A stretch of 64,000 nucleotides of DNA. It comes from Phaseolus vulgaris (Eukaryota; Streptophyta; Magnoliopsida; Fabales; Fabaceae). The first letter of the stretch is position 1. The number at the start of each line of letters is the position of its first letter. A program made the translations under genes and the position numbers. The notes beneath the pieces are model-generated. The model did not search any database and was not told the origin of the DNA. It was given only the letters and a program-made list of their open reading frames with translations. Where the stretch lies: assembly GCF_000499845.2 (NCBI RefSeq), contig NC_023756.2:2060183-2124182 (forward strand), read 5' to 3'. Shown piece after piece: positions 11,682-24,912 of the stretch.

Positions 11682-14600
11682 TCATACTGCAACTGTTCCA
11701 TTTAAGTTGGAGAGCTGAACCCCATTTGGTTTCAAATCATGATCACCATCATCATCTTTTTCACTGTTGCAGGAAGAGTAGCAAGCATATAGAATGAGCT
11801 GAACTAGTCCAGAGATTGCACCAATACCGTTACTGATCTGAAATAATATATATAAAAAGGTAAGGGTAAAAATGAAAACAACTTTAATAATGATTCACGC
11901 TAATTTTTATATATGCATGTCAATGTTATAGGAGTGGACATATTTTTAACATTACTTTTATCTGAATCTTTCAATTTTCTTACCACATCGAATTTATCAT
12001 ATATTAAAATGATAAAAAAAAATCAACAAAAACTAGGAAATTGATTGTGGAATAGGAAATGAGTGTATATCAGGGAAGAGTGAAAATAATGATAACAAAT
12101 GGGTTGGGTTAAAGACTAAACACTAATCTCTGACACTATGGTTCGTTTTGGGAGAGTAGCGTTCACGTGATGAAAAAAATGAGAATGAAACTAGTTTAAA
12201 TTAACTTATTTACATGAAAATAAAAGCAAAATGTAAAGAAATAAGAAAAAAGACAATTGGGTTTGTTTTAGAAGATGAAATTACCTTCCTCTTATGATAC
12301 AATCTATCTATAATGTAAAGTTGGTGAGATTTCATGATTAAAGCGCAGACGAAGTAGAAAAAAGGCATAACACCAAATAGAGTAATCAATTACTTAATTA
12401 ATTAATTATGATATATATATATATATATAAATTAATAAAATATCAATAAAATTAAAAAAATCAAATAGTATATAAATTAAATATTAATAACAATATTAAA
12501 ACTGTTATTATAATTAAAAATAATCATATTGTTACTAATATTAATAATAAAATATAAAAAAATAACAATAATAAATTTATAAAATACTAATAACATTAAT
12601 GTTAAAAATATTAATAATAATTAAATTAAATTAAATAATTATAAAATTAAATATTTATAAACAATAATGAATAATAATAATAATAATACATTTATAAAAT
12701 AATAAAAAATAATAATTAATTAAAATTAATTAAAATTAATTTATAATATTAAAGATAATTTAGTCAAGAAATTTATATTATAACTATTTTTATTGAAATT
12801 TTATTTTATTTTTAATTTTATTTTATAAAAGTAATTTTTTTTACATTTTTACATGCATAAACAATTTAAAATAATTTGTAATTCTTTTTTAATCGAGTTC
12901 ATATATCGTAAAGAATAACACTTTAACCAAATGCAGATAACAAGTATAATAATTTATGATCATTTCTTATAAATTCATCTTAAATACAAGATATAAAGAT
13001 ATATAGTAATTTTATAAATTTATCAAAAAAATATATTTTATCTATCATATTAATAAAATTATTCACAAACTCTTCTTTTATATTTAATTTTAAATTAATT
13101 TTAATCACAAAGGTAAAATTATAATCTTACAATTTTATTAATTAATTTTTTTTTAACAATCACACTCATCACATCACTCATAACTTCTTATAAATTTTTC
13201 TTTCATTTTTAATCTCACTTTCCACTATTTTTCTCTCCATTTTCATTATTTTCTTTTTCTTCTCAAATTCATTCCTTTAAAAAAACACACATGTTAATAA
13301 TGTTAATAAGAATGTAAAAAAGAAAAAAAAAAGATAAGTTCTTATTTATGTATAAGCTTCAAATTAAAAGTGGTGTTTATTTAAATCTCAATTCATAATA
13401 TTTCTTCCACTAGTTAATTTTATATTAAAATACTCTTAATTATCGTTAATAATAATAATAATGGAAGAATACATTGTCAAATATTTAAAACAAAAGAAAA
13501 TGTATTAATAATAAAGATAGTTATGAGAAAAAAATATAAATTTTGGACAAATTTATTGTCATTGACTAAATGAACTATTTTATCTTCAATATGGATCAAT
13601 TTAACTCTTTTTTTTTGGTGGATCTGTATAGATGACCTGGTCATTAAATTAATTTGAATCCATTTCCCCTTTAAATAGGTTGTTTTTCTAATAAGATTTT
13701 TTGTATTCACATGTCATGATTTAAATATTTTCTAACCAAATTCTGTCCGTACACACATCATGATAATATGATTCCTTTAACTACTTGTTTAAGACCCTGA
13801 ATTCATTCCCACTCAAACCAACCACATTTGTCATGATTCACCAGAAATAGAAACAATAAGAGGACAACAAGGTGAGAGGTGAAGTTGATACTTACCAGTA
13901 CATAAAGGTCAAAGGGGTGGATGAGGGCATAAGTTGTCCAACACACACCATTAAGAAAGTTAGCCAAAGAGAGCCAGAATGGCATGTATTTCACACTCTT
14001 AGTTTTTATGACCTTTGCCTGTTCATCATGCATACATAGACACATACATAATATGGTGTGAAAAATTGTTATACATTAACTATTATGTATATGGCTCCAT
14101 AATCAAAGTTATCTGATAGAAATTTATTAAATAGAAGACTTACCATAACTGTAAGAGGAGAGACATACATCATAACATTGAAGATATCAGAGAGAATACC
14201 AACCACTAATGACCTTTTCTTTGTGCCATGCAGTGCCAGCATTGTTACAAGAGCAACGGCAGCAAAGAAAATAAGCTCGACGAGAAGAAAAACCAGTATC
14301 TTTTTCTGAAGTTAGGGAAGAGACAGTGAGTGTTAAAGAGAATATATTCAATTTCAAGGTAATCAAATATGGCAGAACATTTGAAAAGAACAAAAGCTTC
14401 TTTTATCTTGGGCATCTCTTTAAACTAAATATAGAATTGATTTGGCAGGTATGGTAACCAATTGTGTTTTAGCTAGTTCTAAAATATAACCAATAAAAAT
14501 CTATGACTCGTTACAAATAGACAAAATCAGCAATTCTGAACCCAGTTGATTTTCATCCAACTTAATCCTGACTTTGCATATATAATATATATTTAAGTTG

Positions 14601-15526
14601 CAATGAGTGGTTAATATTTTCCCGTGAGAGGACTATGTAAAAAAGAGATCGATGATTGATACATACACTTGAAAGATGAGTGCAAAAGAGTCAAAAAAAG
14701 AGCTAAATATAGGTGATTCTGGACATTAAAAGGTATTAAAGTGGGACCATGTTATATGATGGAAATGTTGAAATGAATGGGCATAATGAGAGGGAAATGA
14801 TACGCACCCGTCCTTTGTTGGAGGCATAGATATAATATATGGTAAGATAGAAAAACTCAAAGACAAGGCCAACACTATTGATAGTGAGAACCAAAATGCT
14901 GTTAGGATGCACAAAAGGCATTCCATAGAAAACCCAAAAAGCACAGTTCAGAAGCGTTGCTAGGTACGGATCCGGCTTGAACTCCTCAACACTCTTCTTC
15001 TTCACTATTCCATAGAAAGTTGGCCTGCACTTCATTTCAAAACGAAATCAAAATTTCCACTAAATTTGTCATCATAAACGCGAATAAATTCATCTAATAC
15101 CACCTTTTCTAATTAGATAATAATACAAACACAAACGATCATTTTCTGCAGAGTGTTATATGAGATTAATTACTGAAAGCGACGTCTAACAAATAAAAAA
15201 GAATAAAAAAGGAAAAAAAAAAAAAAAACAGAGTGAAGAGAAAGAAGAAGTGTTTGTTTACGTACGCAGGTGAGAAGAACAAACCAAAGGAGATGACATT
15301 GCCTGCACAGAAGATCACGATTACGCCAAACCGATTAAATTTTTTTTAGTTTACATTTCAAGCATGATTACGAAGAAAATAGAGCAAATTCAGAATACGC
15401 TTCAAATTAATATTCCAAATTGTTTCACTACGCAAAAATTGATGTTGAGATTGAGAGGTTGAGAAATTGAGAAAAGGAAGAACCTATTATTCCGACGACG
15501 TTTCGAGCAACTGCAGGGTTCACCAT
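11682..15526 (-). CDS. SWEET: SWEET sugar transporter, clade II, six exons, 245 aa
   Basis: Bidirectional sugar uniporter of the MtN3/saliva family, expected in the plasma membrane or tonoplast with seven membrane segments. Exons (minus strand): 15526-15484, 15302-15266, 15024-14808, 14305-14144, 14018-13896, 11837-11682. All junctions are GT-AG and the phases join to 245 codons. The protein starts [15 protein letters not shown]. Two MtN3 domains are seen at about residues 8-95 and 131-217. The four structural prolines line up with those known in AtSWEET1: P26, P46, P149 and P166. N76 and N197 match the substrate-pocket asparagines, and the typical [12 protein letters not shown] stretch is at 156-167. 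Motifs such as EFKPDPY and LILYACY, together with the short acidic tail, fit clade II (SWEET4-8), mainly hexose carriers. The exact orthologue is not settled. Intron 5 is 2.06 kb, much longer than the others. The length is normal for the family and nothing looks broken. Confidence 0.94.
12380..12790. repeat. AT-only low-complexity tract in SWEET intron 5
   Basis: Nearly pure A/T made of imperfect taa, aat and attaat motifs with an (AT)n run at 12411-12429 and an (aat)n run near 12670. It accounts for much of the unusual length of the last SWEET intron. No transposon ends or coding remains are visible. Confidence 0.8.
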
Positions 15527-15684
15527 TCTGAAACTTTTGCTTTTCTGCAGAGAGAATTAATGGCGCAACAGAAAATCACAGAATGGAAGAGAGAGTGAGA
15601 AAGAGAAAAAGAGAATGCATGAAATGAGATTGGGCACTGGTACAAGCCAGAGACAGCTACATATACTTACCTACTAGAACTTTC

Positions 15685-15692
15685 CTTTTATA
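15685..15692 (-). promoter_or_regulatory. Likely TATA box of the SWEET gene
   Basis: On the minus strand TATAAAAG lies about 160 bp before the start codon at 15526, which leaves room for a leader of about 130 nt. The leader (about 15655-15527) has no upstream ATG ahead of the gene in good context apart from ATGCATT near 15620. The position is plausible but unproven. Confidence 0.55.
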
Positions 15693-17977
15693 TTTCTGGA
15701 ATGATATATATTTAAAGCAAAAAAAAAATTACATAAAATTGAGTTATGATTTTTAACCTAAGGTTGAATTTGAATGTTATCACCAAGATAATTTTAACCT
15801 AAGGTTGAATCACATATTTTTAACAAAAATTAATCATGAATGAAATTTGTGATTATTTTAAGCTCTAATGATAAACATAAAATGGATTTGCAAAATATAT
15901 TTTGACACTGTGAATACAGAGACTCTCACACGGACATGAAGATACTTATAATCTCTAAAATGTAGGATACGGATACACGGATTTATATATTATATAATTA
16001 TAAATTATATAAATTGATAATAAAGATTTATGTGCACAAGTATGTTTTATATTATTTTTTTGGAGCAGAAAGATATTTTTCATGACTAGTTCAAAAAGAT
16101 TTATTTTTTATTTTTATAATCGTAATAAAAATTTATACAATAAATTTGAGTTTTTAGAAAACTAATGTATTTTTTCTTTTTAAAATTGTGTTAGAATCAT
16201 ACTAGAATTGTTAGAAATCAAACAAATACTTCTTGAATTGGACACTTCAAGGATACGTATCCTACAAGTGTCATATAAGTGTCTGATACGAGTATCTGAC
16301 ACTAACACGCCATTTAAGAGGAGTGTCCGAATTTTATAGGTGAAAACACTCCTATCATATTTTAATAATTTTTTAATTTAAAATATTATTATATTATTGT
16401 AAATATTTGTTAAATATGTGTTTAGTGGTGTTAAAAGAAACTTTTCTCTTTGATGTCGGTGTTCTTCTTTCATCTTCTTGGTTCATGGAATCAATGCATC
16501 TTGTTCAGCAATGATAAATGTTTTTTGCACAATTAATTATGCATTGAATGAATTCTTTTAAATAATGTAGTTACATTTGAAAAAAAAAATATATATATAA
16601 CTGATTAAAACAACTTTTGAAAATTAAATAAAGAGAAGTCAAAGAGTATATATAATTTATAATAGTAAATAATTTAATAGTATTATTTTTTGTGTGTAAA
16701 CTTTTAATGAATAACACTTAAATAATACTTTAAATATATTTTCAACCCCTATAAAACATTTTTCTTTATTTCCCATTTTCTTCTAAATTTTAAATTATTA
16801 TATATATACTGCATACTAATTAATATTTTAATTAATATTTTCTTTATGAATTAGTTCGTTTTCTTTTTGCTAATTACTATTTATAAAAAAATATTTATTA
16901 ATAGGTGTGCTTACAGAAAGATGTAATTATTATTTGTTTAAATATATAACGATTACAAATAACGAAATTGAGACAAAAGTAAGATATTCGTAAACGTTTT
17001 TCAATTCACTAATTTTTTTTAATATGTACGAGAAAACCTTAAATAAAAGATAAAGTGAAATGTAGAGAGTAAGACACATGTAAACTAACTCAATAATAAA
17101 ATGAATAATAATGCATTGACTTCTTTTAAATTTTCAAAAATTTTCTTGAATTGGTTAAAACTAGGGAAGTTATCACATTTATGGTAATAAAAAACAATGG
17201 ATACAATTAAAATTTTAATAATTATAATAATTATTATGGATAATGTATTACATATATATTATGAAAAAATATAAATGAAAATAATAATGACATGCGAAGA
17301 ATATATGAAAAGTAAAAAGTATGTACAAAAGAACAATTACTAAAATTAATATTTATTATTAATTCGTATAGATTAAATATTTTTTTATGGATATTTAAGA
17401 AATAATAGCAAACATCTTCTACCCCTTAGAAGTTCCATTTATTAAAGTCAAAATTCTACTTTATTAATAGGAAAGAACAGAAGGAAGCAACAAATTAGGT
17501 ACACCATAATTTATTTGAGTGTGTTGAGTATCTAAACAAGTGGAAAGTAGTGAAAAAGAGAGACAAAAAGAAGTTCTTCCTCTAATATTGAAATGGGTGG
17601 TTTTTGCTTATAAAGATGAAATTATCCTTGTTATAGATAAGAACTACTTGGTTGGTTTCATCTTTAAATGTCCATGACAATTTGTTTGTGCTAAATTAGT
17701 TACAGAAAATAATTTCTTTTTGCAAAAAGAGGTTTTACAAAAAGAGAACATAGAAAAATATTTTAATATTTGTCTTTATAAAATGATAATTTGTTTTGTT
17801 TAAGAATGTACTTTAACATTGAATTGGAGCAAAATGTTATAGTACCGATAGAGATAAACATCACAAATTATTGAGGATGTTGTAAGAAAAAATAAGGGCA
17901 AATCAAAGTTGCATTAAATAAAACAATCAAGTTAAAGCTTGTCAAATGAAAAAGGGGACGCATAGAAGTTGAAGTTG

Positions 17978-18270
17978 AAGTTGCTCAATTGACTATAAAC
18001 AATCTCTTAAAGATTACTTATTTTCCAAAGCACTTAAAAGTTTTTCATTGAGAAGAACAATAACAACAAACGAGAGGATATATTATGTCAAGTCGTTGTT
18101 CATACTAAAAGCACTCTTTTAAGTCATTGAAGTTGCTCAACGACTATAAACAACCTCTTAAATATTACTTTTTTTTTCAGAGTCTATTTAAAAGTTTTAC
18201 ATCCAGAAGAAGAAACGAAATCATATATTATGTCAAGTTGTTCAAACTAAAAGCAATCCTCTAAGCCAAA
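17978..18270. repeat. Diverged tandem duplication, about 150 bp per copy
   Basis: The phrase gaagttgctcaa starts at 17978 and again at 18129. Both are followed by actataaacaa, an A-rich stretch with a gaagaa motif, and tatattatgtcaagt. The copies have several mismatches and small gaps, so the duplication is not recent. Confidence 0.75.
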
Positions 18271-19932
18271 GAATAGATATTAGAAAATATATCAGACAAA
18301 TGATTTAGAGAAGTTAACAAGATATATCATATGAAAGATTTTTTTAGTATGATTATTTTATAAATTAAATCATTGTCTTAGCCCCATCAACAAAATAATA
18401 TTTATAAGAAAATAAGTTTGATTAACTCACGGTTCAACTCTTCCTTATTATGATTTCCCTATTTTTCATAATGTATTATATAATGTTAAATGAATTATGA
18501 TTGGAAATAGATATTTGATAATGGAACGAAATTTTTTAGTAATAATTTATATGAGTAGTTGAATAATAAATCATATTAAGTTAATTTATGAGAAATCGCA
18601 AATGTATGTTTCAATGATGTTTAGATCCAAAATTTATAACTTTATTTTTTTTTATCAGCAAAGAAATTTATAACTTTATACGAATTCACTTTTTGCTAAT
18701 AAAGTAAAACTATATTTATTAGTATAGTGTACAAACATTAAGTGAGATTTTAAGTTATATTAATATCCTAATTATATATATATATATATAAATAAAAGAA
18801 AGGAACTGTTAATTATGCGAAATTAAAAAAAAAGTTTCAAGTTTAATGTGATTTTCAAAAGTTTAGGGTTTAGAATTTTAATTAGATGAAACAAGTGTTG
18901 GACTTGTGATACTAAATACCTAATGTTGTGTTCTAGATTTTGTCTGTATACATATAATAATTTATCATCTAAATTGATTTATTTTAGTTTGTTTGTTTTG
19001 AATGTTATTTGTCTTGTAGTTTGATTTTTTGTAATCGTATTTTATTATAAAAATATATGATATCACACTATTATGGATATAGAAAAATAGATATAGGGAT
19101 GGTTCATATATCTATATAATATGTTTTCTTATTTTTTAAATATAATATATTTGAATTTATTAAATATTATGGATAGTAGAAATTCTCGTAAATTTAATAT
19201 TTAATTTGAGAAAGTGCGTCACCAACGAAAATGATGGTTAAGTGTCGTTAAGTTCTTTCATATATTTTATACACTGATGATTTACACAAAAAATAAATAA
19301 TATATTAAAACTGTGAATTCATTTTTTTCAAACCACATGAGATATTAATTTTAAAAATAAATTATAAACGATTTAAACATTGAAAGTCGGAATTGGAATA
19401 ATGAATTTTTTTTTTGTGTTAAATAAAACTGATTTTGAAAAACAATAATTTGTAGAGTGATTATTTTTCTAAACCAAACACACATTCCAAATTATTCTAA
19501 AGTATTGAATTAAATTACTCAAAGTAGAAAAGTGGAACCTTAAATTATTTGTTACATTAAATGAAGATGGGGGCACAAAAGTAATCTTTAAGTCATGTGA
19601 CTCTCATTTTAGAGCCACCAATTTCCACTTTTTCTTATCTTAAAGAAATTATATTTATTTTGGAAAAAAAAATCACTTTCATACTTTATTATATTTCTTA
19701 CACATCAAAAATATTTAAATATTTAAAAAGTATCAGCTATCTTTTAAAATAATTGGTTTAGTAATTATAACTAGAAAAAAATTCTACTTTTTTTTTTAAA
19801 TTTCTATAAAACATATTTTTTTCTACAAATATTATAGAATAAAAATAAAAGGATAAAATATAAATTTCAAATATTTTTATATTCTGAAATTTTATATACT
19901 GAACCACTTTCATCTAATTTCTGTATCATAAT

Positions 19933-19993
19933 TTGATTTAACTTATATGCATAAGTTGATTTAACTTATATGCATAAATTGATTTAACTTGTA
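19933..19993. repeat. 23-bp minisatellite, about 2.6 copies
   Basis: The unit ttgatttaacttatatgcataa starts at 19933, 19956 and 19979. The third copy diverges after ttgatttaactt. Confidence 0.8.
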
Positions 19994-20317
19994 GAAACAT
20001 TTTATATTTTTATTTTATTATCTTATAGGTAGAGATAAAAATAAACGTACACCAAATCCAAACCAATTTTTTTCCAGAAAAAATAAACATGGTAAATCTT
20101 TTAACAAATTTTATACAGTTTAAAAATATAATAAGGATTGAGATTTAAAAATTAGATATAATACGACGACATATTTTAAAAAAATATTTCTTATTAATAT
20201 AATTATTATATTATTTAAAAAAATCATATTAAAATTATATACTTATTTGAATTTTTAAGATTTATGTAAATATTCAAATATATAATTTCTTGAAAAATAA
20301 ATTTGTAACTTATTTAG

Positions 20318-20380
20318 GAGAATCTTTATACTTATCACAAATATGTCAAGAGAATCTTTATACTTATCACATATATGTCA
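20318..20380. repeat. 32-bp tandem duplication
   Basis: gagaatctttatacttatca occurs at 20318 and 20350, followed in both by ca, a variable base and atatgtcaa. There is one clear mismatch between the copies. Confidence 0.85.
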
Positions 20381-20929
20381 AATTATTATACGCTTGATTT
20401 TTATTATTATTAACAAATAATAAGAAATAAAGTATTTAAGGAATGTTCCAACCATAACATATTTTTTTTTAATTTACAAAACAAACAAGCAAATTCAGAT
20501 TTCCTATAGGAAAAATGACAATTCACACTATAAAATCTTATATAATTTATTTTACTATTCTATCTTAATATATACAACTATAAAAAAAATACTCAAACAA
20601 ACTCGTAAAATACCATATTATTTGTTAAGTATAATGACATGTGCATTTGAGAAAATAATTATATGTAGAAGAATATTAAGTTTCCCTTTTAGAGATAGTG
20701 ACTCGTAGTCAACATTTTCATCAAGACAAATGTCTATTATATGGAAAAAAAAATTATTTTCTCCTAAAAAATACATTACATGCCTAAAATGAAAAAAAAA
20801 AATTGCTCCTAAAATAAAAGTAAAATACAATAATAATTATATAATTTATGGTAGGTGAAGAATTATATTTCCAGGTTACAGCAATGAAAGATTGGTTGTT
20901 ACTATCATGTTCATGAGTATGATTCTTTG

Positions 20930-21160
20930 TCTGCATTATAACAAAAAAAAAAACAGAAAATGCTAGCAATGTAAAGTGTAAATGTAAGCACACACTAAAA
21001 TAAGAGAGAAGAAGGAGAAGACAATGGAGCACACACCTTTTTCTTGAGAGTTTGGTTGGTTTGAGTTGCTTCTCTCTGCTATGAAATTCTGTGCTGAGAA
21101 ATCTTCGAAAGAGGTTGTGAATGATCATACAAAAACATTCCAAATGTATTTATAAGCAAG
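20930..21160 (-). promoter_or_regulatory. Candidate minus-strand promoter and short non-coding exons
   Basis: On the minus strand a good TATA motif (TTATAAATAC, near 21150) is followed by a leader-like, CT/CA-rich stretch that ends in a plausible splice donor (AAAAAG|GTGTGTG near 21038). A plausible acceptor (ATAATGCAG) lies about 100 bp on, near 20930. No recognisable protein is encoded before or after it and I found no known microRNA sequence. It could be the start of a non-coding RNA gene or a chance likeness. Confidence 0.2.
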
Positions 21161-21754
21161 TGAGTTTGTGTAAGAGAGATAAGAAAATAAAAAACTATAG
21201 AACACTTATTTTTTTTTTATCAATAAAAATAAATAAATAAATATAAATCATTTAAAGAGTGATTCTTCTTATAAAAAAATAAAAAAATAGGATCTCACCC
21301 CACATTCTTTCTCAAATTTCGAAAAGAAACTACTAACAAATCTTACTCTAAAAACAACCAAAAAGATTTGTCATTGACAATGAAAATAAAGTGAAGCAAA
21401 ATTAATGGAGAAAGAGTTAGTCTCTGAGCTTCTGATTACTACAAAGACGTGGCCATTCTCATCAAAGTGGGATAATGCAATGTTATTGCTTGCACAGAAC
21501 AGAAATGGTTTTATTATTCAAAATTTTATAGCTTAGGATGATTGATGCTAGCTACTCATTATTGGGATAAGAGATAAGAGTGTGAGTTGAAGCTTTAAGC
21601 TTTCTTTGCTTTTAAATATTGGATCCATTATTAATTTTGGAAACATTATTTGGTTGGTTACTCTAAATCATAATTAGATTATGGTTAAATTAATAAGAAT
21701 AAAAATAATAATTAAATTTATGTACTTTTATTAATGTATACAATTATATTATGT

Positions 21755-22060
21755 TGGGTTAAATATGTAAATTGGATTTTGTTCTTAGTCCAAACTTTAG
21801 ATATGTTAGATACTTGTAATAAGAAAATCATTGAAATGAATCTTTACTAATTTTTTTTAACATGACAAACGGATCTCCAATGTGAACTATATTATAATAT
21901 TGTAACGTCAACGTCGGCGATAGTCAGCATGAAAAATATTTTTAACAACTTGATATACACTGAAAATTCGTTTGTTACGTAAAAAAATTTGGCAATGACT
22001 CATCTCAATAGTTTTCTTATTATAAATTATCAGAAGATCTAAAGTTTGGACTAAGAACGA
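21755..22060. mobile_element. MITE-like inverted-repeat element
   Basis: A 22-bp perfect inverted repeat (gttcttagtccaaacttt... at 21781-21802, complement at 22037-22058) flanks about 235 bp of non-coding DNA. Weaker pairing continues inward (aataagaaaa against its complement). The left flank gggttaaatatg resembles ends of Mutator-type miniature elements common in legumes, which I know as a style and not as a named family. No transposase frame is present, so it would be non-autonomous. Target-site duplications were not resolved. Confidence 0.55.
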
Positions 22061-22205
22061 ATAATAAATTATGAATTTATTGAAATATTAATCTTTAATT
22101 AATTCTTTATGAATAGGTATAGTCTACCTATGTATCGTTTTTGTTAACATATGGGTTTTGGTCTATTCCCCCATATTTTTGTTTTTTCTTTTTTTTCTTT
22201 GTTTT

Positions 22206-22300
22206 AATAATATTTTTTTCATGTGATGACAGATGATTGTTGTTACTTGAGGTGTCAGCCTTGCTGAGATGTCAAGTTGCATAGTGATCCCTAACATGAA
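22206..22300. repeat. Dispersed repeat family C, copy 1
   Basis: The segment with gacagatgattgttgtta, gaggtgtcagcc and gatgtcaagtt recurs at 37545-37620 (close copy) and 29610-29680 (diverged copy). It has no coding capacity. It lies just beyond the MITE-like element and may belong to the same larger element. Confidence 0.7.
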
Positions 22301-22302
22301 AG

Positions 22303-22304
<2 letters not shown>

Positions 22305-22353
<49 letters not shown>
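22305..22353. repeat. (AT)n microsatellite
   Basis: About 24 uninterrupted TA repeats, the longest AT run in the window. Confidence 0.97.
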
Positions 22354-22357
<4 letters not shown>

Positions 22358-22359
22358 CT

Positions 22360-23790
22360 TTAATTTTCTAATAATCTCTATAGAAGTGAAATTGTAGCTT
22401 ATGCTATGAAAACAACTGATTAAGGCAACCTAATTCATGATCTAATTGATCAGAAAGAAAGAGTTAATTAATGAGGAACAGAAGACCCATTTGAATAAAA
22501 AGTAAAAACAGTAATAAGCAGAGGAAAAGTTAGAGAAGCAAATAAGCAATTGCCAAATGAAGGCAAAGAGAAGACACTTAATGAATGTTTTTAACAAAGG
22601 GTTTGATGAATGTTGAAGTGCCATAAACTGTAGGGTAAGTGGTGTGTAAGAGTAATTATGTTGCATTTTGACTCTCTTTGTTTTTGTTTTGGTAGTTGCT
22701 TTCATTGATTGAAGAGGGAGAGTCATAAAGCAATGTGTTAGTTTTCCATTTGCCACATCCTTATAATAATACTAAGAAGAACTTAAGGTGTAGAAGAGAT
22801 GGAACGTGAAGGAGATGGATGATGCATGTGTCTACATTCTAGAAGGTACATTTTGTGGTGGGGTGTATGGTGGAGGCGTGAAGCTATTGTTTCCATGGAT
22901 TTGGAATTTTTGACATATAAGGACATGCATACAACAAACAAGGATTCCAAACTTGCCTTCACTACTTCTCAATAAAAGGTTGTAGATCAAACCTACTCAA
23001 CAAATTGGTACAAATTGCTTGTGCCACCTAACTTGGTCCATAATTTTATCTATATTTTTTTTATTAATGAATAAATAAAATATTTAAGAAATGTTCCCCT
23101 CTATATATAAAATATTTGAAACTATTTATATAATATCGACTCACACTCAAATTAACATGTTAAATAATAATATAAATAAATAAAATATAAAATTATTTAC
23201 GAATTAGAATTAGTGAGTAACATACCTTTTTCGCAAAAACATCATTAAATAAATTACCTACACCTAAAGTATTTAAAGATTTTCTTCTATAAGTAATAAA
23301 TGGGTAATGTTATTTACCTACAATTTATTGTTATGATTTTTTTTTAAAATAAATTCAATTTTCCTTATCTAAAATAATAGCCTAATATACACTTCTAACC
23401 AAATCAAAAACAAGTACAAGTTTTACATTTTCTTTATTAACAATAAATAAGTAATATATATATATAAGAATTACTCTAGGGTGATCGAAATCATAAAAAA
23501 AAAAACAAAGACATCCTTGCATCACACACCTTTCTACCAACAACTCAAAACTAGCCTACCAAAAATCACAACCACAATATATCTACATATACCTACAATA
23601 TGTAGATAAATTTAGACAAATCCAGAAAAACAAAACACTAATCAGAATCAGAGGAGAATTTAGACAAATTTTACATATACCTACAATATATCTTTCCATA
23701 TTTCTTACCCTGGATCTCTCCATATACACTCTTACTCTGCTGTTAATTACAAATAAAATGCATTACTAAGGGAGTCTTGAAGCCACCAAC
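22360..23790. other. Intergenic, no supported gene
   Basis: A 104-codon minus-strand frame (22442-22756) has no recognisable domain, is rich in low-complexity T/C runs and is not called. Short degraded copies of repeat family A occur near 23048-23115 and 23426-23485. Confidence 0.6.
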
Positions 23791-23791
23791 A

Positions 23792-23796
<5 letters not shown>

Positions 23797-23831
<35 letters not shown>
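23797..23831. repeat. (AT)n microsatellite
   Basis: About 17 TA repeats. A shorter run follows at 24040-24057. Confidence 0.95.
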
Positions 23832-23834
<3 letters not shown>

Positions 23835-24601
23835 CTTTGAAATTGATATTAAAGAGTGCTTCTCTTTGGATTTTGAGTTCATTCTATTTTGGTTTTAAAT
23901 CTGGCCATGTGATCCATGAAAGCAAAATTCAATTTTGGAATCTATCTCAAGGTGTATTGTATCTTGTTATAGAACAAAAGTTGAAGTTCTTTATGTTATT
24001 CCAAAAGTTGGGGTGTAAGATATAGAAGTTGTGTGTTGAATTATATATATATATATAAACAATTTTACACCATGATGTAAATTACAAACTATTAAATTAT
24101 TATGTGCTATTTCTATTACACTGTCACTGATCAATAATAAATCATTGTCAATATAATTTCTAAGGCAATAATTGTAAAAAATTTAAAAATTACTATACAC
24201 AACACTTTGAACTTAATTAGACATTTTTTTTCTTAGAAAAACTATATTAGATATTTTACCACTCAACTATAACTGTTTCTAATTATTCTTCGTGGTTTTT
24301 CTGGAGCATTTTATCGTTACACATTTTTACTGATTTGTTAAAATTATAAAAGAATAACGTGTCATAAAAAGATTGTAAAAAACTAAACAAAGTTAAACCA
24401 CGTAATTTAGAAAAATGTGATTTTAAATGAAGGTATATTTAAAAATATATAATTAAATGACGTTGTTTTCGTTTTATTTAACTTGTTTTTTTTGGACACT
24501 TTGATAGAAATATAATTAGTTGTAAAATAATTAAAAATAATGATAGTAAACTACGAGAAAAAGAAACTTGTTTTATGTAAAAAAGTTTAGTAGTGAAATG
24601 T

Positions 24602-24912
24602 TGTTAGAGATACTAGAGATTAAAGTTTTTCATTGTATAGAGATTAAAGTTTTTCATTGTATATAAGTGAGTGCAAACCTCAATCTCTTGAGCCGGTTTT
24701 ATTTAGTTGAGTTAGGCTTAAAGTTAACTTCGTAATATGGTATCAAAGTCATTTTGAATCTATCCTAGCGAGTGTTTGTGTTGGGTCTATCGTGTCACCC
24801 GCTATCGGGCTGCAATCGGACTACCCATAATATATAGCCCCACGCACGAGTTGGTAGTCTCGGCATGAGGGATGTGTTGGATTAGAGCCTTTCATTTCAT
24901 TGTATATAAGTA
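24602..24912 (+). mobile_element. Degraded TRIM-type miniature LTR element
   Basis: It has the same architecture as the intact copy at 42037-42400 but in plus orientation. The 5' terminal repeat is 24602-24737, and it carries an internal 24-bp duplication (gagattaaagtttttcatt twice). Next come a primer-binding site tggtatcaaagtca at 24738 (complementary to the 3' end of initiator Met-tRNA), an internal region with tatcctagcgagtgtttg, a purine tract gcatgagggatg, and a 3' repeat starting tgttgg at 24875 that breaks off after about 38 bp. No protein is encoded. Confidence 0.8.

Larger units (their letters stand above)
15700..20300. other. Intergenic AT-rich DNA without a supported gene
   Basis: About 4.6 kb upstream of the SWEET gene. 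Open frames are short and of low complexity. It holds only small direct repeats (listed separately) and poly-A/T tracts. I see no coding remains, RNA gene or complete transposon. Confidence 0.7.

Noticed and set aside
13477..13710. 77-codon minus-strand frame in SWEET intron 5
   Set aside because: AT-rich intronic sequence with no domain, just beyond a correct SWEET splice donor.
22442..22756. 104-codon minus-strand frame that could be a small secreted peptide
   Set aside because: No signal peptide at its start, low-complexity composition and no known motif.
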